Assembly: GCF_026157065.1 (NCBI RefSeq)
Contig: NZ_JANLGQ010000001.1
Span: 806,001-870,000 of the forward strand
Length of the DNA stretch: 64,000 nt
Direction of reading: 5' to 3'
From: Enterococcus sp. HY326
GTDB lineage: Bacteria > Bacillota > Bacilli > Lactobacillales > Enterococcaceae
Below are positions 59,131 through 64,000 of this stretch, piece by piece. Within the stretch, counting starts at the first letter, position 1, and the number at the start of each line of letters is the position of its first letter. Both the position numbers and the translations under genes were made by a program. The notes beneath the pieces were generated by a model. The model did not search any database, was not told where the DNA came from, and was given only the letters and a program-made list of their open reading frames with translations.

Positions 59131-60639
59131 TTTCTTGCGCCGCAGATACCAGCCGCCGACAAAGATGATTGCTGCGGCTCCAACTGCTGCTAAAAATAAA
59201 TGTTGGTAGGCCGTTGCAGCTGTTGTTTGAAAGAGTTTGACGGCTTGTTCCCGCAGACTGCTGTCGCCGATGTTTTGAATTTGGACATACAAATCTTCGA
59301 CAGATTGTTGGCTGTCTTTGATATTCACACCGGAAACTGTGTCTAATTTAGTTGAAACAAAATTGGCGAAGCTGCTTTGGACTAGCGTCGCATAAATCGT
59401 CGGTGCAATCGTAATCCCCACTTGACGGCTAACAGAAAGAGTACCCAAGGCTACGCCATTTTCTTTGGTGCCGGCAATTTCTGACATCAAGACAGAGAAT
59501 GGTGCCCCCATTAGCATCCCGAAGCCAAAGCCAGCAATAGTTGAGGCGATTAAAAACCAAATGGTCGTTGGTGTATACAGCGCAATGAAGCCAAAGCCGA
59601 CGACTGAAATCAAACCGGAAATTTGAATTGTCCGGGTGGCCCCTAATTTAGAAACCAACATCCCGCCAAGACCTGCCCCTAGAATCGAGCCTAAACCGAT
59701 ACCGCTCATCCAAACACCACTGCTGTTAGCCGCAATCCCATAGCGATGTTCCACAAAACTTGGAATAAAGACAAAAATCGCAATTAGTGTTCCGGACAAT
59801 AAACCCATTAAAAGAGTCAAAAGAAAACCCCGGCTGCGAATTAGATTATATGGTAGAAACGGATCAACCTTAGCTGAGACTTTCTTTTCCACCATTACAA
59901 AAGCTGCGAATAAAGCCATGCCGAGTAAAATAAAGCCCCAAACAGAAACAGTTAGCAAGCTAGCCAATAAGGCGCCACTTTGTAAATTCGTAATAGCCAA
60001 CATAAAGCTTAGGATACCTAATGTTAACAAGCTCAAGCCTTTATAATCCAAACCGTTGCTGCTGGCATTTTTGGTTTCAGGAATGGCAATGAAACCGGCA
60101 ATTAAAACAAAGACGGCAATTGGCAAATTGATTAAAAATAACCAACTCCAATGACCTGTTACATTTAAAATTAAACTGCCGAGATTTGGGCCGACAACTG
60201 AGGCAATCCCGTTGATTGCACCTAATGCTCCTAGCAGAGCACCTTGTTTTTCTTTAGGATAAGTCGATAAGATATGGCTGGAGGCGATAATAAATAAACC
60301 GCCGCCGCCAAGAGATTGCAAGACCCGTGCTGCTAAGAAAAAGACAAAGGAGGGACTTAAAGCGACTAATAAAGAACCTAGCGCAAAGACACTGACTTCA
60401 ATGAGAAATAGTTTTCTGCGGCCGAATTTATCGGCTAATTTACCGATGATCGGCGTTGAGACAGCCATACCTAAGGTGTACAGGGTAATTCCCCAAGTCC
60501 CTTGAACTTCGCTGATATTAAATGAATACGTAATAGTTGTTAATGCACTGGAAATGATTCCGTTGTCCAGAGCTGACATAAAAACTCCGACAATAAAAAT
60601 AATTAATGCGAATGTGCTGGTTTTTGCTTTTTGTGTCAC
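59125..60639 (-). CDS. MFS drug exporter, DHA2 family (14 TM, EmrB/QacA type)
   Basis: 504 residues from a GTG at 60639 with AAGGCG about 9 nt upstream. Fourteen hydrophobic segments; GKLADKFGRRKLFLIEVSVF is motif A, LQSLGGGGLF is motif C/B-like and NGIASVVGPNLGSLILNVTGHWSWLFLINLP is typical of DHA2 exporters. A proton-coupled efflux role is likely; the substrate is unknown. It is 18 nt downstream of the TIGR03987-like gene and likely co-transcribed with it. Confidence 0.87.
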   Translation of the reverse strand: MTQKAKTSTFALIIFIVGVFMSALDNGIISSALTTITYSFNISEVQGTWGITLYTLGMAVSTPIIGKLADKFGRRKLFLIEVSVFALGSLLVALSPSFVFFLAARVLQSLGGGGLFIIASSHILSTYPKEKQGALLGALGAINGIASVVGPNLGSLILNVTGHWSWLFLINLPIAVFVLIAGFIAIPETKNASSNGLDYKGLSLLTLGILSFMLAITNLQSGALLASLLTVSVWGFILLGMALFAAFVMVEKKVSAKVDPFLPYNLIRSRGFLLTLLMGLLSGTLIAIFVFIPSFVEHRYGIAANSSGVWMSGIGLGSILGAGLGGMLVSKLGATRTIQISGLISVVGFGFIALYTPTTIWFLIASTIAGFGFGMLMGAPFSVLMSEIAGTKENGVALGTLSVSRQVGITIAPTIYATLVQSSFANFVSTKLDTVSGVNIKDSQQSVEDLYVQIQNIGDSSLREQAVKLFQTTAATAYQHLFLAAVGAAAIIFVGGWYLRRKKL

Positions 60640-60657
60640 TTGACTGCGCCTTCTTTC

Positions 60658-61044
60658 TTAATGTCCCATGCCGATAACGATGCCGGCTACGTAAGGAATT
60701 AACCAAAAGAGCCAGACAACTAAGCTGAATTTGTGGAATGTTTGTTTTGCTTTGGCGTTCCCTTTAACTAAGACATAAATTGCCCAGATAAAATGAAAGG
60801 CCATCAGTAAGATTGCAATCACACCGGTCACCTGATGCAAAGACAATCCGCTAGTTGCAGCTTCTGCATTGGCAATCGAGGACATTATCGTGGTTCCTGT
60901 TGTATCAAAGACTAATCCTAAACCAAAGAAAAGCAAATGTTTTGGTTGTAAGACTCCAGACCGTCTTTCTGAAAAGACCCCGATTGTATAAAAGACCAAG
61001 GCCAGACTAATTGTGATAATCGCAAATACTAATTTTGTATCCAT
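60658..61044 (-). CDS. HsmA/TIGR03987-family membrane protein
   Basis: 128 residues with four hydrophobic segments (about 5-25, 37-55, 68-92, 105-125). KHLLFFGLGLVFDTTGTTIM and LHQVTGVIAILLMAFHFIWA are typical of the TIGR03987 family, in which conserved His and Trp residues sit in the membrane. AAAGGGG lies about 8 nt before the ATG. It precedes a DHA2 exporter in one transcription unit and may assist it. Molecular function unknown. Confidence 0.75.
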   Translation of the reverse strand: MDTKLVFAIITISLALVFYTIGVFSERRSGVLQPKHLLFFGLGLVFDTTGTTIMSSIANAEAATSGLSLHQVTGVIAILLMAFHFIWAIYVLVKGNAKAKQTFHKFSLVVWLFWLIPYVAGIVIGMGH

Positions 61045-61182
61045 TTTTTATTTCCCCTTTTTAAATTATTGAAGGACTTCCTTCTCACTGATGACGAGTA
61101 TAGGCCGATTGTGACACGATGTCACCAAAAGCCGATTAGAAGTGAACAGTTTTTGAGAAATTGATTCTTGAGCTGAGCAATC

Positions 61183-61212
61183 AAAAAAACCATGAAGAAA
61201 ATTCTTCATGGC
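61183..61212 (-). terminator. Terminator after gnd
   Basis: On the minus strand CCATGAAGAA pairs with TTCTTCATGG around a short loop, followed by TTTTTTTGA. Confidence 0.88.
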
Positions 61213-61229
61213 GTAGGGAAACTTGATTC

Positions 61230-62642
61230 TTATTGATACCAATCGTAATGAAAGGTGCCCTCTCGATCGGTTCTTTGATAGGTATGGGCGCCAAAGTAAT
61301 CCCGTTGTGCTTGGATTAAATTGGCGGGTAAACGTTCAGCTCGGTAAGAATCAAAGTAGGCAATCGCTGCTGAAAAAGTCGGTGCTGGCACACCTGCCTG
61401 CAAAGCAATGCCGACAACATCCCGAACTGCCTGTTGATATTTGGCGCTAATCTCGACAAAATAATCATCTAATAAAAGATTTTTCAACTGAGGGTCTTTG
61501 TCATAGGCATCAGTAATTCTTTGTAAAAATTGGGCTCGAATAATACAACCAGCCCGCCAAATTTTGGCAATCTCGCCGAAGGGTAGTTCCCATTCATATT
61601 CATCTGAGGCCATTCTCAATTGAGCAAAGCCTTGAGCATAGCTCATAATTTTACTAAAGTATAAAGCCTGCCGGATTTTTTCTAACAATTCAGATTGTTC
61701 TCCGTCAAACTGATAGTCCGCTGGTTTTGGCAATCTTTGACTAGCCGCTACTCGCTCTTCTTTATAAGCAGAAATATAGCGGGCGAAAACAGATTCCGTA
61801 ATCAAGGACAGCGGAACACCTAAATCCAGTGCATCTTGGCTAGTCCACTTACCTGTCCCTTTATTACCGGCCGCATCAAGAATTACATCTACAAGCGGCC
61901 GCCCCGTTCCTAAATCATCCTTTCGGGTTAAAATATCGGCAGTAATTTCAATCAGATAGCTGTCCAGTTCGCCTTGGTTCCACTCTTTGAAAATTTCAGC
62001 CATCTGCTCCACTGAAAGCCCTAAAATATTTTGCATTAAATCATAGGCTTCAGCAATCAGCTGCATATCGCCATATTCAATTCCATTATGAACCATTTTG
62101 ACATAATGACCGGCACCGTCTGGACCGATATAGGTGACGCAAGGTGTGCCATCTTCTGCCTTGGCTGAGATTTCTTCTAAGATGGGCGCCACCAAATCAT
62201 AGGCGGCTTTCTGACCTCCCGGCATAATCGAAGGACCTAACAGTGCGCCCTTTTCACCACCAGAGACGCCGGTTCCAATAAAATTAATTCTGGAATCGGC
62301 CAATTCTTGATTGCGACGAATGGTATCTTTAAAAAAAGTATTGCCGCCATCAATTAAGATATCGCCGGCTTCTAAATGCGGCAATAACGCTTGAATTGTC
62401 GCATCCGTTCCAGCGCCAGCTTGGACCATCAAAATAATTTGCCGCGGCTTTTCTAATGAAGCCGTAAAATCGGCTACTGAATAGCAAGGATGTAGTTTTT
62501 TGGTTGGGTTTTCAGCAATAACTGTATCGGTTTTTTCCCGGCTGCGATTATAAACAGCAACCGAGTAGCCCCGGCTTTCAATATTTAAGGCGAGATTTTT
62601 TCCCATCACTGCCATCCCGACAACGCCAATTTGATTTTTCAT
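61230..62642 (-). CDS. gnd: 6-phosphogluconate dehydrogenase, decarboxylating
   Basis: 470 residues. [20 protein letters not shown] is the NADP-binding fingerprint (an NRSREKT loop follows, favouring NADP). [29 protein letters not shown] and [13 protein letters not shown] are substrate and catalytic motifs. It oxidises 6-phosphogluconate to ribulose 5-phosphate. The ATG overlaps the Gfo/Idh/MocA stop by 4 nt, tying it to a sugar operon with a PTS permease, so it may be a pathway-specific copy. Confidence 0.93.
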   Translation of the reverse strand: MKNQIGVVGMAVMGKNLALNIESRGYSVAVYNRSREKTDTVIAENPTKKLHPCYSVADFTASLEKPRQIILMVQAGAGTDATIQALLPHLEAGDILIDGGNTFFKDTIRRNQELADSRINFIGTGVSGGEKGALLGPSIMPGGQKAAYDLVAPILEEISAKAEDGTPCVTYIGPDGAGHYVKMVHNGIEYGDMQLIAEAYDLMQNILGLSVEQMAEIFKEWNQGELDSYLIEITADILTRKDDLGTGRPLVDVILDAAGNKGTGKWTSQDALDLGVPLSLITESVFARYISAYKEERVAASQRLPKPADYQFDGEQSELLEKIRQALYFSKIMSYAQGFAQLRMASDEYEWELPFGEIAKIWRAGCIIRAQFLQRITDAYDKDPQLKNLLLDDYFVEISAKYQQAVRDVVGIALQAGVPAPTFSAAIAYFDSYRAERLPANLIQAQRDYFGAHTYQRTDREGTFHYDWYQ

Positions 62643-63601
62643 ACGTCAACTCCCACTCTGCGATATAAATCATCAATCACTTGAATTGCGGCTATTGTGA
62701 CCTCTGGTGTCATCAGCGGACTAGTCAGCTGGCCGGCCTGCAGACATTGATTGACATGATTGATTTCATAAACAAATTCTGATTGTATCTCAAACACATA
62801 TTCTTTTGTCTCACCAGCAATCTCACTAATCAAACGATTAGTCTTCCAAAAATTAGGAATCGTAATTTTCCCTTTTGTACCATAAACTTCGATGCGGCTT
62901 TGGTCGTGAATATCTTTGGTGATGAGTAAGCTGGCTAAGATTTGCTTAGGTAAAGCCAAATTAATCACCCAGCTATCATCAGAAATCGGCGGCTGCATAC
63001 TACAGTTGCCGGTATAATTTTCCAAGGGTCCATCAAAGGCTGTCAATAAAAATTCCAACGCATAAGTACCGGCACCTCTGAGAATGCCGCCGCCCTTTTG
63101 AACTTCTTTAAACCATTCTCCCCGCTTGGCTCCCGTGTGACTGCTGATAATATTGACCCACCGGATTTCTCCTAATGCCCCGGCTTGTATCAACTGTCGG
63201 GCTTGAACCTGAGCCGGCAGAAAAACGGCTTTTTGCGCCTCCATTAAAAAGAGATTTTTGCTGGCAGCTAACTGAAAGACTTCTTCCGATTGAGCTTTTG
63301 TTAAACACATTGGTTTTTCACACAGGACAGGTTTATTTTGTTCTAAAGCGGCTTTGATACATTGATAATGCCCACCATTGTAATTGGCGATATAAACCAA
63401 ATCGACTTGCTCATCTTGGTACAGCTCTTGATAGCTGCCGTAATGATGAGGAATTGCTAATTCATCAGCCAGTGCTTTGGCTTTCATTAAATCCCGACCG
63501 GCAATTGCGATTACTTCGCCGGCTTCACTTTGATTGATGCCTTCGACAAAACGAGTGACAATCGTAGCGGTGCTGACAATGCCATAACGAATTTTTTTCA
63601 T
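62639..63601 (-). CDS. Gfo/Idh/MocA-family oxidoreductase
   Basis: 320 residues: N-terminal Rossmann domain ([18 protein letters not shown], about 3-20; [26 protein letters not shown] at about 95-99 with the conserved catalytic Lys) and C-terminal beta-sheet domain (about 125-315). NAD(P)-dependent oxidation of a cyclic sugar or inositol derivative is expected. GGTGG lies 3-7 nt before the ATG. It lies between a PTS IIC gene and gnd, so it may feed gluconate-type intermediates to Gnd (inference). Confidence 0.85.
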   Translation of the reverse strand: MKKIRYGIVSTATIVTRFVEGINQSEAGEVIAIAGRDLMKAKALADELAIPHHYGSYQELYQDEQVDLVYIANYNGGHYQCIKAALEQNKPVLCEKPMCLTKAQSEEVFQLAASKNLFLMEAQKAVFLPAQVQARQLIQAGALGEIRWVNIISSHTGAKRGEWFKEVQKGGGILRGAGTYALEFLLTAFDGPLENYTGNCSMQPPISDDSWVINLALPKQILASLLITKDIHDQSRIEVYGTKGKITIPNFWKTNRLISEIAGETKEYVFEIQSEFVYEINHVNQCLQAGQLTSPLMTPEVTIAAIQVIDDLYRRVGVDV

Positions 63602-63609
63602 AGGACCAC

Positions 63610-64000
63610 CTAGACTTCATTTTCTTTTGCGGTTTTTTTCAAGAAACGATCCCACAAACGATTTTTAGTTGAAATCAACATGCCTTCATCAGCCGCTGTT
63701 TCTTCAATTTGAATTTCTTCAACTGATAATGGTTTTTTTATGGTGGAATAAATCAGCGCCGTTGCCAGCGAACCAATCAGCCACGCCCCGACAAAACCTA
63801 ATGGATTCGTCATCATCGGAATCACGAACACACCCCCGTGGACTGCTGGTGATTCGGTTCCAAAGACCATGCCTAGACCGCCAGCTAAGGCTGCCCCGGG
63901 AATCGTCGCACATAAAACACGAATCGGATCTTGCAGCGCAAAAGGAATAGCTGCTTCAGTGATATAGCAAAAAGATAAAGGTACTGCGGCTTTGGCGTTT
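63610..64000 (-). CDS. PTS fructose-family IIC component (5' part outside window)
   Basis: About 130 C-terminal codons, open to the right edge. PLSFCYITEAAIPFALQDPIRV matches the GFIxEGAIPFA loop of fructose/mannitol-family IIC permeases; APVHGGVF-like AVHGGVFVIP and a final membrane helix follow, then a hydrophilic 35-residue tail (SVEEIQIEETAADEG). The IIA and IIB parts would lie upstream. Downstream, Gfo/Idh/MocA follows after 8 nt. Uptake and phosphorylation of a fructose-like sugar is expected. Confidence 0.8.
   Translation of the reverse strand, partial: NAKAAVPLSFCYITEAAIPFALQDPIRVLCATIPGAALAGGLGMVFGTESPAVHGGVFVIPMMTNPLGFVGAWLIGSLATALIYSTIKKPLSVEEIQIEETAADEGMLISTKNRLWDRFLKKTAKENEV

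Overview
The window looks like a chromosomal segment of an Enterococcus or close relative: low-GC Firmicute codon use, strong AGGAGG-type ribosome binding sites, a divergent mvaS/mvaE pair in which mvaE is the enterococcal thiolase/HMG-CoA reductase fusion, a WxL/DUF916 surface-protein cluster, a FusB-type EF-G binding protein, and T-box and CodY-type regulation. I see no tRNA, rRNA, CRISPR array, phage or intact insertion sequence. The only mobile-looking items are a ~615-bp element with long inverted repeats (55229-55843) and a palindromic ~160-bp repeat (4418-4576).

Layout. 1-891: 5' part of an ABC permease. 1176-4388: acyl-CoA thioesterase, a winged-helix regulator and a divergent Mga-like regulator. 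4738-6699: a diverged enolase and phosphoglycerate mutase behind a fluoride riboswitch with an overlapping terminator. 7194-8177: an esterase. 8243-11824: a ROK-repressor regulon (HAD phosphatase, regulator, IIB-like small protein, MFS transporter) whose three promoters carry the same TTAATTAA-N5-TTAATTAA operator. 11888-15237: amino-sugar-phosphate deaminase-like protein, GH4 alpha-galactosidase and AraC regulator. 15460-20131: murein-peptide uptake and degradation genes (binding protein, L-Ala-D/L-Glu epimerase, NlpC/P60 endopeptidase, D-aminopeptidase). 20447-24252: mevalonate genes. 24388-25198: a methyltransferase with a leader peptide and an RBS-masking hairpin. 25364-26866: MerR regulator and aldo-keto reductase sharing a 19-bp-spacer promoter. 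26947-27348: ndk.

27424-37352 is a ten-gene sugar locus (LacI repressor; lone PTS IIB; fucose-isomerase-like enzyme; split transketolase; FGGY kinase; DUF1593 nucleoside-hydrolase-like protein; MFS transporter; ROK kinase). It reads as an import, hydrolysis, isomerisation, phosphorylation and two-carbon-transfer pathway for a pentose-like sugar or glycoside, and it is the best candidate here for an undescribed pathway. 37707-39150: FusB-like protein with a leader ORF, and a HhH-GPD DNA glycosylase. 39543-44833: branched-chain amino acid ABC transporter with a CBS-ACT protein, under a CodY-like box. 45097-55108: WxL surface cluster with its own signal peptidase and regulator. 56122-58690: metA and metY behind a methionine T-box. 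58957-61044: small membrane protein, DHA2 exporter, TIGR03987/HsmA-like membrane protein. 61230-64000: gnd, Gfo/Idh/MocA oxidoreductase and the 3' end of a fructose-family PTS IIC.

All identifications come from reading motifs by eye; no database search was run. Several proposed starts differ from the longest open frame because an internal ATG, GTG or TTG has a much better-placed ribosome binding site.
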